A DNA stretch of 64,000 nucleotides from Bin5 sp965200685 (GCA_965200685.1 OZ241379.1:1922001-1986000); one strand, 5' to 3'. Shown: positions 44,579-53,045, counted from the stretch's first letter. Program-made: numbers and translations. Notes: generated by a model not told the origin, from the letters alone.

Positions 44579-44754
44579 GTGGTTGTATTCCCAACGCGCT
44601 GACGCGGGTTGCCCAGAACGACCTGTCGGATATCGAGTTGTCTTTCTGCGATCCGGTCACCCCGACAGCTACGCCCACGGTCACGCCCACAGCCACGGCT
44701 ACACCGCTTGCCCCTGTTGGCCAGGATCTCTTCCTGCCCCTCGTGCGGAAGTGA
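44503..44754 (+). pseudogene. 3' fragment of a leucine-rich-repeat exported protein
   Basis: In a third frame the translation reads as one and a half leucine-rich repeats (SIPTTLVDLSNLRSLSLAGN, then RLSGCIPNAL), a Thr/Pro linker and the tail DLFLPLVRK. No start codon with a ribosome-binding site or signal peptide precedes it, and the fragment joins the HEPN remnant without a gap at about 44510-44522. It is the end of a gene whose front part is gone. Confidence 0.6.
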
Positions 44755-44774
44755 GTGGGCCCGTTGCGATTGGC

Positions 44775-44808
44775 AAAAAAGAAGGGGGAGCCATACGGCT
44801 CCCCCTTC
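44775..44808 (-). terminator. rho-independent terminator of the luciferase-like gene operon
   Basis: GAAGGGGGAGCC, a 4-nt loop and GGCTCCCCCTTC form a perfect 12-bp stem. On the minus strand it is followed by TTTTTT, the classical pattern, 27 bp after the stop codon of the minus-strand oxidoreductase gene. Confidence 0.9.
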
Positions 44809-44835
44809 AACTGTCAACCGGTTAGCGGCTGGTGT

Positions 44836-45912
44836 TCAGGCCTGTGGCAGGGCGGGGACTACCTCATTCTTCAAGAGTTCCATTGAGCGTATCCAGCGCG
44901 CCTTATCGTCCCAATCGTGGCCAATGGCTAGGAGTGTGCCGAAGCCACCGCTTTGTTGCCAGACCTCTTGCAAGCGGCGGATGCACTCATCAACATCGCC
45001 GACAATCGCCAGCCGGCGTACCCCGTACTCGGCAGTGACTTCCTCATCGGGCATGTCTGGGTCCTCTTTCATGCCTTCCAGACGCCCAGGCCCGATCAAT
45101 TTGAACAGATAGTCGAAAGAGCGGGCGAAGGCACTGTTCAGGGCAAAATCAAGGGCATCTTCTGTTGTTTCACCGACGAAAATATTGCGGGCCACCCGCC
45201 AATTTGCCCGCTTGGGCGCGGGCTGGCCGGCCTCGGCCGCGCCCGCGCAATAGGTCTGCCAATGCTGGGCTAGGGTAGTCGCTGGCACAAGATTGGTGCT
45301 AAGCGGCAGAAAGCCCCGCTGCCCGGCCATGCGGGCCGCCATGGAATTGCCCTTCACAATCGCCATAGCCAGCGGCGGATGTGGCTGCTGGTAGGGCCGC
45401 AGGATCTGGCCCATAGCGATCTCCGGCCGGGTCTGATCGATGTGGATATGCCAGTAATCCCCTTCAAAATCAAAAGGAGCCTGCGTTGTCCACAGTTTCA
45501 GCACCATGTTAATGCCCTCCACCGTCATCAGCCCTAGGGTACGGGGGTCCTGGGGCAGATCGAACAGACTGATATCTGTGGGGATACCGGTCTGGCCGAA
45601 GCCACACAGCAGACGCCCGCGGGAGAGATGATCCAACAATGCTAAGCGCACCGCGATATTCACCGGATGGTGAAACGGGACTATCGTCACACCGGTGCCG
45701 AACTTGATCGTGCTGGTGCGCGCCATGGCATGGGCGATGAACAGATCGTTGGCGGGGATCGGTTCCCAGGCCACAGAATGATGCTGCCCGATCCAGGCTT
45801 CTGTGTAGCCGAGTGCCTCCGCGCGCTCGATCAGCTCCAAATCCTCCGCAAAGCAGAGGGTACGGTCCTTCTCCGGTGGATGAACAGGCATGAGAAAATA
45901 ACCGAGCTGCAT
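44836..45912 (-). CDS. luciferase-like (LLM class) flavin-dependent oxidoreductase
   Basis: About 358 residues with the bacterial-luciferase barrel: ERAEALGYTEAWIGQHH near residue 40, GTGVTIVPFHHPVNIAVRLA and LDHLSRGRLLCGFG are family motifs. It may use FMN, or F420 since cofE is encoded at 19.8 kb; this cannot be told apart by eye. The start MQLGYFLMPVHPP is typical, whereas a longer frame overlaps the upstream gene. It is the last gene of the 50.4-44.8 kb sugar operon, 28 bp after the dehydratase gene, suggesting it acts on a related substrate. Confidence 0.88.
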   Translation of the reverse strand: MQLGYFLMPVHPPEKDRTLCFAEDLELIERAEALGYTEAWIGQHHSVAWEPIPANDLFIAHAMARTSTIKFGTGVTIVPFHHPVNIAVRLALLDHLSRGRLLCGFGQTGIPTDISLFDLPQDPRTLGLMTVEGINMVLKLWTTQAPFDFEGDYWHIHIDQTRPEIAMGQILRPYQQPHPPLAMAIVKGNSMAARMAGQRGFLPLSTNLVPATTLAQHWQTYCAGAAEAGQPAPKRANWRVARNIFVGETTEDALDFALNSAFARSFDYLFKLIGPGRLEGMKEDPDMPDEEVTAEYGVRRLAIVGDVDECIRRLQEVWQQSGGFGTLLAIGHDWDDKARWIRSMELLKNEVVPALPQA

Positions 45913-45940
45913 ATATATCTCCTGTGAAGTGTTCTCTGCT

Positions 45941-47113
45941 TTACTGGCCACTGGCTGCTGCCGAGAGCCAGGCCTCGTCGATTTCAAGACCGAAACCGGG
46001 CGCATCGCTGGGCCGTACATAGCCATCTTTGATGACCGCTGTGCCCGGCAATTTCACCATCTCCTCCAATGGTACACCGGGCGCGGAAACACTCTCCGAG
46101 CGTTCGCCCCAGGTGATAGCGGGCATGGCCATGGAGAGATGTTGGCCAAAGGGGTAGTTCATGCCCCCATGGGCGATGACAGAGATGGTATTGGCTTGTG
46201 CAAGGTGGCAGATCTTGGTGGCCGCAGTAATGCCCCCGCACCAGAGCACATCCGGCTGGAAGATATCGACCACTCGCTTGCCCGCGGCCGCGGCAAAGGG
46301 AGCCAGATTGTACCAATGCTCGCCTGTTGCTAGGGTCTGCCAGGGGAGCCGTTGGCGGACCGTCTCATAGCCCACAAGATCCTCGGCCGGGATATAATCC
46401 TCCAGCCATTTGAGACGATAGGGACGGAGCCGCTCCGCTACCCGTACTGTATACTCAATGTCATAGCCTGTCCAGGCATCTAACATCAGCTCCACATCCT
46501 CGCCGATGATTTCCCGTGTGCTGGCCACCAGTTCTTCCAGTTTGTTCAGGCCTTCTAGGCCCTGCTCCGGCCCCCAAGGGCTGAACAGCTTTGTGGCTTT
46601 GAAGCCCAGCTCCATATACCATTCCTGATCGAAGCCGGACGCATAGCAGAAGATCTTCTCCTTTTGGGGCCCGCCCAACAGCTCGTAGACCGGCAGCCCT
46701 AGCAGCTTGCCTTTCAGATCCCAGAGGGCCACATCCACAGCACTGATCGCGTAGCTGGTCATACCGGTCGGGCTGAACGCGCTGGAGAGGCGCACCATCA
46801 TATCCCACAGTTTTTCCGTGGCCATGACGTTCTCGCCGATGAGATTGGGGCCCAGATGCTCATTGATGATGCGGGTTACTGGTGGGCCGTAGAGGGAGAG
46901 ACCAAAGCCCCAGGTCCCATCTTCTGCGGTGACGATGACGGCTGGGCGTTTCCATGGACTGAAGGAGACATGTCGCTCGCTATTGGGAAAGCGGGGATAA
47001 CGGGACATGGGGCGGTTGAGGTGGATTGTCTGGCCTTGGCTCGGTGTACGGGGCTGTGTCTGCGGTTGGGGCTCGGTGCGAATCTCAAATGCGCGGATTT
47101 CTTTGATTTTCAT
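45941..47113 (-). CDS. enolase-superfamily sugar-acid dehydratase (L-rhamnonate dehydratase-like)
   Basis: About 390 residues. The closest pattern is RhmD: NRPMSRYPRF, AVDVALWDLKGKLLGLPVYE, metal ligands in LMLDAWTGYD, KWLEDYIP and TGEHW, then FQPDVLWCGGIT and the catalytic-type VIAHGG. RhmD converts rhamnonate to 2-keto-3-deoxyrhamnonate. Specificity among aldonates is not certain. It follows the second permease gene by 5 bp, so its substrate is probably what the importer brings in or a product of it. Confidence 0.85.
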   Translation of the reverse strand: MKIKEIRAFEIRTEPQPQTQPRTPSQGQTIHLNRPMSRYPRFPNSERHVSFSPWKRPAVIVTAEDGTWGFGLSLYGPPVTRIINEHLGPNLIGENVMATEKLWDMMVRLSSAFSPTGMTSYAISAVDVALWDLKGKLLGLPVYELLGGPQKEKIFCYASGFDQEWYMELGFKATKLFSPWGPEQGLEGLNKLEELVASTREIIGEDVELMLDAWTGYDIEYTVRVAERLRPYRLKWLEDYIPAEDLVGYETVRQRLPWQTLATGEHWYNLAPFAAAAGKRVVDIFQPDVLWCGGITAATKICHLAQANTISVIAHGGMNYPFGQHLSMAMPAITWGERSESVSAPGVPLEEMVKLPGTAVIKDGYVRPSDAPGFGLEIDEAWLSAAASGQ

Positions 47114-47118
47114 AGTGC

Positions 47119-48063
47119 TTATCCTTTGATATCCGTGACAGTAATGCCTTTCAGAAAGGCATTTTGGGAAAAGAAAAAGAGAACGAGGCAAGGAAGGATA
47201 ATAACAATCGCGGCAGCCATGTACAGGTTCCAAGGTGTCGTGCGCTGGTACGCCACAGAGAAATTGGCTAGGAATATGGTCAGGGTAAAGTTTTCAGGGG
47301 TGGACAAGATAATCAATGGGCCGAGGAAGTCGTTCCAAAAGAACACGAACGCGAAGACGCCTACGGCCGCGAGGGCTGGTTTTGAGAGTGGCATGACAAT
47401 GCGGAGGAAGATATACCAGCGGGATGCGCCATCGATCAAGGCTGCTTCGTCGTATTCTCTGGGAATGGTCATAAAGAACTGGCGCAGCAGAAAGATGTTC
47501 CAGGCGGAGCCGAACCAATGGGGAATCAGCAGCGGCCACAGGGTGTCCAGCCAGTTTAAGTTCCGCCAGATAATGAACTGGGGTACCATCACAACTGCAA
47601 AAGGGATCATGAGCGTGCTGAGGATTCCCAGAAAGATGACATTCTTGCCTGGGAACTCTAGGCGGGCGAAGGCATAGGCCACCAGCGAGCAGGAGAAATG
47701 CGTAGCCGCCACACCGTTGACCGTGATGATCGTGGTGTTGATCGCGTAGCGATAGACCGGCGGCGTTGATTCGGTTGTGGTGGTCGTTATGGCCTCGTAG
47801 AAGTTCGACCACATCAGCGGGCTTGGGATCCAGGTAGGCGGCAGAGTAAAGACCTGATTGAACGGCTTGAGGGCTGTGTTCACCATCCAGTAGAAGGGGA
47901 TGAGAAAGAGAAATGCCAACATCAATAAGAGACTGTAGATGACAAACAGACGCAGCAAACCGGTGTGAAATCGATTGCCGAGCAGAAGTGTGCGTAGCTT
48001 GCTGGGCTGCGTATGTGCCCGGCCTTGTACGGGCGTTGGGGCCAGCTTGTCACCAACTGCCAC
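47119..48063 (-). CDS. carbohydrate ABC importer permease (MalG type)
   Basis: A 314-residue permease with six predicted helices. The EAA-loop region reads PREYDEAALIDGASRWYIFLR, and the N-terminal helix is followed by the typical NTALKPFNQVFTLPPTWIP segment. It pairs with the MalF-type permease upstream (33 bp). No ATPase gene is in the operon, so an MsmX/UgpC-like ATPase encoded elsewhere must energise it. Confidence 0.92.
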   Translation of the reverse strand: MAVGDKLAPTPVQGRAHTQPSKLRTLLLGNRFHTGLLRLFVIYSLLLMLAFLFLIPFYWMVNTALKPFNQVFTLPPTWIPSPLMWSNFYEAITTTTTESTPPVYRYAINTTIITVNGVAATHFSCSLVAYAFARLEFPGKNVIFLGILSTLMIPFAVVMVPQFIIWRNLNWLDTLWPLLIPHWFGSAWNIFLLRQFFMTIPREYDEAALIDGASRWYIFLRIVMPLSKPALAAVGVFAFVFFWNDFLGPLIILSTPENFTLTIFLANFSVAYQRTTPWNLYMAAAIVIILPCLVLFFFSQNAFLKGITVTDIKG

Positions 48064-48096
48064 TTGCGGTTCTCCTATAGCACCAGTTACCTGGGG

Positions 48097-49020
48097 TTAG
48101 CGCGCGCCGCCTTCGTAATAGACCCAGCGGTCAGCAAGGCGGAACTGAAACACTGTCAGCCCGAAGATGAGTAAGAACATGATCCAGGCCATGGCCGAAG
48201 CATAGCCCATTTTCAGAAAGTGGAATGCACTTTGGTACAGATGCAGGCCCAGGAAAAGCGTGGCATTGTCTGGGCCCCCGCCGGTCATCACATAGGGTTC
48301 CGCGAAGGTCTGTACCGCTGTGATGATCCCCATGACGAGGTTGAAAAAGATGGCTGGAGAGATCATGGGCAGGGTAATGGAGAAGAACTTTGACATTTCT
48401 CCCGCGCCATCGATGTCGGCCGCCTCATACAAGCGCTGGGGTAGGCCTTGCAAGGCTGCCAGATAGATAACCATGGGCACGCCGATATTCCAGAGGCTTT
48501 TGACGATCAGGGAGCCCAAAACCAGCGGCTTATCATAGAGCCAGTTGCGCCCCTCCAGGCCCAGAAGCTGTAGGCCATGATTCACAATGCCAAGTTCGGT
48601 ATGATACATCCACACCCAAATGACGGAACCAGCTACACCGCTGATAACCGCTGGCAGATAAAAGGCCGTGCGCCAGAACCCCAAGAAGCGTACCCGTTGA
48701 TTCAAAAGCAGGGCCAGGCCCAAAGCGAGGATCTGTCCAATTGGGACGGAAATCACGACAAATTTGAACGTCACCCATATGGCAATGCGGAACAGTTCGT
48801 CCGTAGTAACCATATTGATGTAGTGGGTCAGCCCATAAAACCTGGCCGGCGCGATCATTTTCCAGCGGAAAAAGCTGAGGCCAAAGGAGGCCACGATAGG
48901 CCCGCCGATGAAGACAACAAAGCCGATGATCCACGGCAAAATGAACGCATACGCCACCAACGCATCGTGTAGACGCCTGGCGGACCAACTGTTGGGACCT
49001 GCAAAACCAGCCTTGATCAA
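48097..49020 (-). CDS. carbohydrate ABC importer permease (MalF type)
   Basis: A 307-residue permease with six predicted helices, starting with DALVAYAFILPWIIGFVVFI. The EAA loop reads PQRLYEAADIDGAGEMSKFF, and EPYVMTGGGPDNATLFL is a conserved MalF-subfamily segment. It lies after the binding-protein gene, separated by a stem-loop at 49039-49067. Cargo is most likely a monosaccharide, oligosaccharide or sugar acid. Confidence 0.92.
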   Translation of the reverse strand: MIKAGFAGPNSWSARRLHDALVAYAFILPWIIGFVVFIGGPIVASFGLSFFRWKMIAPARFYGLTHYINMVTTDELFRIAIWVTFKFVVISVPIGQILALGLALLLNQRVRFLGFWRTAFYLPAVISGVAGSVIWVWMYHTELGIVNHGLQLLGLEGRNWLYDKPLVLGSLIVKSLWNIGVPMVIYLAALQGLPQRLYEAADIDGAGEMSKFFSITLPMISPAIFFNLVMGIITAVQTFAEPYVMTGGGPDNATLFLGLHLYQSAFHFLKMGYASAMAWIMFLLIFGLTVFQFRLADRWVYYEGGAR

Positions 49021-49038
49021 GGGTCTCTACCGAACTGC

Positions 49039-49067
49039 TGAGGAGTGAGAGAAGTCCTCACTCCTCA
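49039..49067 (-). promoter_or_regulatory. stem-loop between binding-protein and permease genes
   Basis: TGAGGAGTGAG, a 7-nt loop and CTCACTCCTCA form a perfect 11-bp stem in the 63-bp gap. No T-run follows, so attenuation or message stabilisation is more likely than full termination. Confidence 0.6.
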
Positions 49068-49083
49068 TACGCTTGATGGATGT

Positions 49084-50400
49084 CTAAATATCCGAGATCA
49101 CCGCTGTCACCTTTGGGGCCACATCGGGGAAGATGTCCGCGGCTTTGGCCGTGCCCGCGTAGACCTTTTCCAGGGCATCGCCGATCAGTTTCAAGGATTC
49201 GCCCTCATTGGCCGGCCCTGGCAGGATATGTCCATAGTCCAATGCCCCAGGGATCACATCCCAATCCACTTCAAAATCGACATCTGCAATCCAAGGGAAA
49301 GGCTCAATGGCATTGGATGAGCGGCGGGTGCCGGGGAAATTCGCATCTGAGGCGTAATTGTAGATGCCTTGGGTGCTGGTGTTATAGTTCAGCCATGTCC
49401 AGGCTTCGTCTTTGTGCTCGGAGGTAGCGGCAATATTATTGAACGCGCCATGGGTAATGGTGTCATAGCGTGCTTGGCTTGGCTCCGGCACAACATTGAA
49501 GCGGAACCCTGCTTCGACCAAGGTGCCGGTAATCCAGGATCCCATGCGCTGCATACCGAGCCGGCCGGCTGCCAACAGCTCTGCGGCTGCGCCGGCTCCA
49601 CCAATGCCCACGATCTGGGAGGGCGAAGGCATCACATTCCCATCCAGCAACATATCCGCCCAGAATTGGATGGCTTCAATGGTCTCTGGCTTGTCCAGCC
49701 AGCACTCTTGATAGTCTGGGCTGTAGTAGCGGCCATCGTTCTGCCAGGCCTGTTTGACACTGAACATATGCCAGCCCACGGGAATCGTCTCTGACCCCCA
49801 GATCTGGTTATCTGGGTCGCTGATGCCCCGGGCTTTCTCTTCAAAATCCGTCCATGTGAAGCTATCCTTGTCCGGGTATTCGACCCCCGCGGCGTCGAAC
49901 AAGTCCGCGTTGTAGAATGTCACATGGGGGGCAGCTGCATCGGGGATCCCAAAGCGTTTGCCTTCCACGACCGGATAGTTCCACCAGTTTTCATAAAAGT
50001 CTTCTGGGTTGAAGCCAGGCTCCACATCGACATAGGGTTGCACGTCAATGAACTGGTTGTTGCGTCCTAGATCGAGGGCCATAGCCTCCCAACTGCGGAC
50101 AACATCAGGCAAGGTGCCGGCTGCGGCCAGGGCTGGGATTTTGGCATGGAATTCGCCGATCTGCTCTACTTTTACCTGAATCCCGGAATACTCCTCATGG
50201 AAGGCGTCGAGGGTAGTTTGTACCCCGGCGGCCGGGTCATGGCGGCCATAGCGAATCGTTACCGGTTCAGCCATCGTCATATCTGGGCCGCTCGCTTGGG
50301 GCGGTGGGCCCGGCGCGCAGGCCGCCAAAATGCCAGTACCAGCGATTGCCCCGCCTAGCCTCAGAAACGTTCGCCGCGACACGGTTTTTTGGTGCATCAT
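49084..50400 (-). CDS. sugar ABC importer solute-binding lipoprotein, family 1
   Basis: About 438 residues. The N-terminus SRRTFLRLGG (8-17) is a twin-arginine type signal and is followed by the lipobox ILAAC with Cys28, so the protein is a lipoprotein probably exported folded. The mature part has family 1 motifs such as WTDFEEKARGI and the MQRMGSWITGTL segment. The first ATG of a MM pair at 50400 is taken as start. It is the first gene of a five-gene operon with two permeases, a dehydratase and a flavin oxidoreductase. Confidence 0.92.
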   Translation of the reverse strand: MMHQKTVSRRTFLRLGGAIAGTGILAACAPGPPPQASGPDMTMAEPVTIRYGRHDPAAGVQTTLDAFHEEYSGIQVKVEQIGEFHAKIPALAAAGTLPDVVRSWEAMALDLGRNNQFIDVQPYVDVEPGFNPEDFYENWWNYPVVEGKRFGIPDAAAPHVTFYNADLFDAAGVEYPDKDSFTWTDFEEKARGISDPDNQIWGSETIPVGWHMFSVKQAWQNDGRYYSPDYQECWLDKPETIEAIQFWADMLLDGNVMPSPSQIVGIGGAGAAAELLAAGRLGMQRMGSWITGTLVEAGFRFNVVPEPSQARYDTITHGAFNNIAATSEHKDEAWTWLNYNTSTQGIYNYASDANFPGTRRSSNAIEPFPWIADVDFEVDWDVIPGALDYGHILPGPANEGESLKLIGDALEKVYAGTAKAADIFPDVAPKVTAVISDI

Positions 50401-50460
50401 TGTTGGAATCGCTCCTCTCTGAGTAAATATGAATCTGTCAAACAACAGTGATCAATGGAC

Positions 50461-50490
50461 AGTATAACACCAAGTGCCAGTAAACACCAA
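50461..50490 (-). promoter_or_regulatory. predicted sigma70 promoter of the sugar importer operon
   Basis: On the minus strand TTGGTG (-35), 18-bp spacer and TATACT (-10), giving a leader of about 55 nt before the ATG at 50400. A regulator-binding site was not recognised. Confidence 0.45.
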
Positions 50491-50640
50491 TGATCAGTAG
50501 TCTGTTTGCATTTGGCAAAAGTAGTTGTTAGCCTTGCTGCTGTTTTTAGCCGTAGGCCGGATTGTGTATAATAAACAGGCACCCCCATTGAGGGTGCTCT
50601 TGCTGTGCAACTGATCGGTACGCTATTGCAGACAAGGGGG

Positions 50641-50913
50641 ATGCATGGCAGTGGAAACGCGGCCGGATTGGGTAACCTGGGAGGAGGGGCGTTGACTGCT
50701 GCACAGGCGCAGGATAGGGAACGGCTCGCGAAACTGGAGGGGCAGGTCGGCGAGTCTGATAAGCGGCTGGCTACGAAGGCTGACGTGACGGCTGTTCAGG
50801 TAGAATTGGCGTGGGTAAAAAAGCTGCTGTGGGTTCTACTCTCTTTGTGCCTAACGATCTTCGCCGGTGTGATCGTGCTGTTATTCCGCATGTTCGCCGT
50901 AGGCTTTCCATAA
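50641..50913 (+). CDS. small coiled-coil membrane protein, probably frameshifted paralog
   Basis: The visible frame encodes about 90 residues: one 11-residue coiled-coil unit (AAQAQDRERLA), a GQVGES...ATKADVTAV segment and a C-terminal transmembrane helix. The same segments occur in the genes at 52234 and 53202. Their conserved N-terminus (VEAQQWATREE) can be seen here as VETRPDWVTWEE starting at GTG 50651, but in another frame that stops at once, so a small deletion has shifted the frame. Either this is a pseudogene or translation starts at ATG 50641 with a replaced N-terminus; AAGGGGG abuts that ATG. Confidence 0.45.
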   Translation: MHGSGNAAGLGNLGGGALTAAQAQDRERLAKLEGQVGESDKRLATKADVTAVQVELAWVKKLLWVLLSLCLTIFAGVIVLLFRMFAVGFP

Positions 50914-51035
50914 GTATCAGGCCAATATAAAGCACATAGCCCATAGGTACTTCTACCGCGCCGGCGGTTCTGGCGCGCATCAAGCCTTTGTCGCCCCAGG
51001 GCGCACGGGGCTGACCAATCCCAAGGAGGTGAATC

Positions 51036-52016
51036 ATGAAGGTGCTCTTTCTCCCCTTCAACCCCATTATGTACCACTGGTATGAAGGCTTTGTCAAAGC
51101 GATTGATGGACGATATCCAATTGAGCTGTACGATCCGAATCAACCCATGGCCCCGCAGTTTGAAGGGATCGGGGTTGTGGTCACATGTGCAGGTTGCATC
51201 CGGGAGATGATCGATGCCGCTGTGGATGCCGACGTGAAATTATGGCAAGTGCTCTCCGTTGGCGTGGATCACTGGGATGTATCCTATTTTCGGGAAAAGG
51301 GATTGCCTTTTGCCAACACTCCGGGCCCTTTCAGTGCCATTGCTTTGGCAGAGCATGCTCTTTTCCTGCTGTTCCTCATTACCAAGAACTATCACACGGC
51401 CCATGCGAACGTCCGCACGGAAGTGTTCAACCTGCCGCTAAACGATGAATTGGCTGGCAAGAAACTCGGTGTGGTCGGTCTGGGTGCCAGTGGGCGTGAA
51501 CTGGCTAGGCGCGCGCATGCCTTGGGCATGCAGATCTGGGCCATTGATATCGTTGATATCCCGCAGGAAATCCGCGCTGAATGTCATGTCGAATTCTTTG
51601 GCGATCCCAGTATGTTGGAGCGTGTGTTAGGCGAAGTGGACTATCTCTCCCTGCATACGCCACTCACGGCAAAGACCCGCCACCTTATAGGCCAGCGGGA
51701 ATTTGAGCAGATGAAGACGACAGCCGTGTTGATCAACGTCGCCCGTGGCGCGCTGGTGGACGAGACCGCCTTGGTCGCAGCAGTACAGAGCGGCCAGATC
51801 CGCGCCGCGGGCTTGGATGTCTTTGCAGAGGAACCACTCGAACCCGCCCACCCGCTGCTACAGATGGAAAACGTGGTCTGCACGCCACATGTTGCCGGCG
51901 TAACCAACGAAACTGTACAACGACGCGGCCAGGCTGGGGCCGAGAATGTTGACCGAGTTGCCAGGGGCCTGCCTGCGCTGCATTTGGTCACGGATGTTGA
52001 GTCAATGGCTCCCTGA
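51036..52016 (+). CDS. D-isomer-specific 2-hydroxyacid dehydrogenase
   Basis: A 326-residue NAD(P)-dependent oxidoreductase. GVVGLGASGRELARRA (145-160) is the nucleotide-binding motif; the catalytic residues are R237 (NVARGALVDE), E266 (DVFAEEPLEP) and H285 (TPHVAGVTNE). It reduces a 2-keto acid to a D-2-hydroxy acid or the reverse. AAGGAGG lies before the ATG. The last 54 codons have been copied 968 bp downstream. It begins the 51-60 kb sugar-metabolism region. Confidence 0.92.
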   Translation: MKVLFLPFNPIMYHWYEGFVKAIDGRYPIELYDPNQPMAPQFEGIGVVVTCAGCIREMIDAAVDADVKLWQVLSVGVDHWDVSYFREKGLPFANTPGPFSAIALAEHALFLLFLITKNYHTAHANVRTEVFNLPLNDELAGKKLGVVGLGASGRELARRAHALGMQIWAIDIVDIPQEIRAECHVEFFGDPSMLERVLGEVDYLSLHTPLTAKTRHLIGQREFEQMKTTAVLINVARGALVDETALVAAVQSGQIRAAGLDVFAEEPLEPAHPLLQMENVVCTPHVAGVTNETVQRRGQAGAENVDRVARGLPALHLVTDVESMAP

Positions 52017-52048
52017 GCGGTAGTGGTCACTGCAGTTTTGATACTCCA

Positions 52049-52077
52049 TTGCGCCTCTTTCTCATCACTGGTATACT
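52049..52077 (+). promoter_or_regulatory. predicted promoter of the coiled-coil gene in copy A
   Basis: TTGCGC, exactly 17 bp, TATACT. The hexamers are conserved in copy B. The -10 box lies inside repeat R1. Confidence 0.45.
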
Positions 52078-52143
52078 TATCTTCGTTGTGAGATAATGGC
52101 CATATGGCCCACACATAGGTTACGTAGTGAAGATTCAGTCCAG
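52067..52143 (+). repeat. 77-bp repeat R, copy 1
   Basis: Starts ACTGGTATACTTATC and ends GATTCAGTCCAG, and includes the 12-bp palindrome GGCCATATGGCC (52098-52109). Two further copies lie at 53035 and 53621. Confidence 0.9.
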
Positions 52144-52233
52144 GGCTGTGTCAGATGCGGCGGCATCAAATCCGCTGTCGCGCTTCACTTTGGCGACCTG
52201 ATGGACAATTGAGACAGAAGGAGAGGTAGGACC

Positions 52234-52638
52234 GTGGAAGCGCAGCAGTGGGCAACTCGGGAAGAGGTACAGGCGTTGACGGCGGCACAAACGCAGGATA
52301 GAGAAGAGTTCCGGGCGGCACAGGCGCAGGATAGAGAAGAGTTCCGGGCGGCACAGGCGCAGGATAGAGAAGAGTTCCGGGCGGCACAGGCGCAGGAAAG
52401 GGAACGGGTCTCGCGGCTGGAAGTCCAGGTCGGCGAGTCTGTCCGTGCTACTGATAGGTATGGTGCTACGAAGGCAGACGTGACGGTAGTTCTGGTAGAG
52501 GTGGAAAAGGTGCGGTCTGATGTGGAAAAGGTGCGGTCTGATATACGCGTGTTGCGTATATGGCTGTTCGTCGGCATGCTAGCTCTGGCTTTCCTTGATA
52601 ACATCCCCTGGGTAGATGTGCTGCGCTTTGGTGGCTAA
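52234..52638 (+). CDS. small coiled-coil protein with C-terminal membrane anchor (copy A)
   Basis: A 134-residue protein starting at GTG with an AAGGAGAGG ribosome-binding site. After VEAQQWATREEVQAL come four 11-residue units (AAQAQDREEFR type), a GESVRATDRYGATKADVT segment, two 7-residue VEKVRSD units and a C-terminal helix (WLFVGMLALAFLDNI) that should span the membrane. Hendecad and heptad repeats point to a parallel coiled coil in front of a tail anchor. The copy B gene at 53202 differs mainly in repeat number. I recognise no family with known function. Confidence 0.75.
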   Translation: MEAQQWATREEVQALTAAQTQDREEFRAAQAQDREEFRAAQAQDREEFRAAQAQERERVSRLEVQVGESVRATDRYGATKADVTVVLVEVEKVRSDVEKVRSDIRVLRIWLFVGMLALAFLDNIPWVDVLRFGG

Positions 52639-52658
52639 ACATCTATCGAGGGAACTGG

Positions 52659-52818
52659 GCTATCTCTTCATATGGGTAGGGTCTGTTCTGCGGCACCTGG
52701 GGCTTTCTGCCTTGATGTGCTGCGCTTTCTCAAGCCGGTCTGGATATGCCCGGGCCGGTAGCTGCCCCCCCACCCAATTTCAGCCGTTTTTCTGGTTAAT
52801 CCCACATGTCATGTCGAA
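52659..52818. other. unique spacer between duplication copies
   Basis: A 160-bp stretch without a gene. It contains no repeat of neighbouring sequence and marks the right border of copy A; copy B instead continues into repeat R3. Confidence 0.6.
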
Positions 52819-52984
52819 CCCGCTGCTCCAGATGGAAAACGTGGTCTGCACGCCACATGTTGCCGGCGTAACCAACGAAACTGTACAACGACGCGGCCAG
52901 GCTGGGGCCGAGAATGTTGACCGTGTTGCCAGGGGCCTGCCTGCGCTGCATTTGGTCACGGATGTTGAGTCAATGGCTCACTGA
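52819..52984 (+). pseudogene. truncated 2-hydroxyacid dehydrogenase (C-terminal 54 codons)
   Basis: Nearly identical to the end of the 51036 gene, from PLLQMENVVCTPHVAG to its stop; the last residue changes from Pro to His and one silent change is seen. The upstream catalytic domain and start are missing. It arose with copy B of the segmental duplication. Confidence 0.9.
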
Positions 52985-53016
52985 GCGGTAGTGGTCACTG
53001 CAGTTTTGATACTCCA

Positions 53017-53045
53017 TTGCGCCTCTTTCTGAACACTGGTATACT
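53017..53045 (+). promoter_or_regulatory. predicted promoter of the coiled-coil gene in copy B
   Basis: TTGCGC, 17 bp, TATACT, identical hexamers to copy A although the spacer has changed at three positions. Confidence 0.45.

Larger units (their letters stand above)
51851..52658 (+). repeat. tandem segmental duplication, copy A
   Basis: Contains the last 54 codons of the dehydrogenase gene, 217 bp of intergenic DNA and the 134-residue coiled-coil gene. It recurs as copy B at a constant offset of 968 bp up to the coiled-coil gene, with only a few substitutions. Confidence 0.93.
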
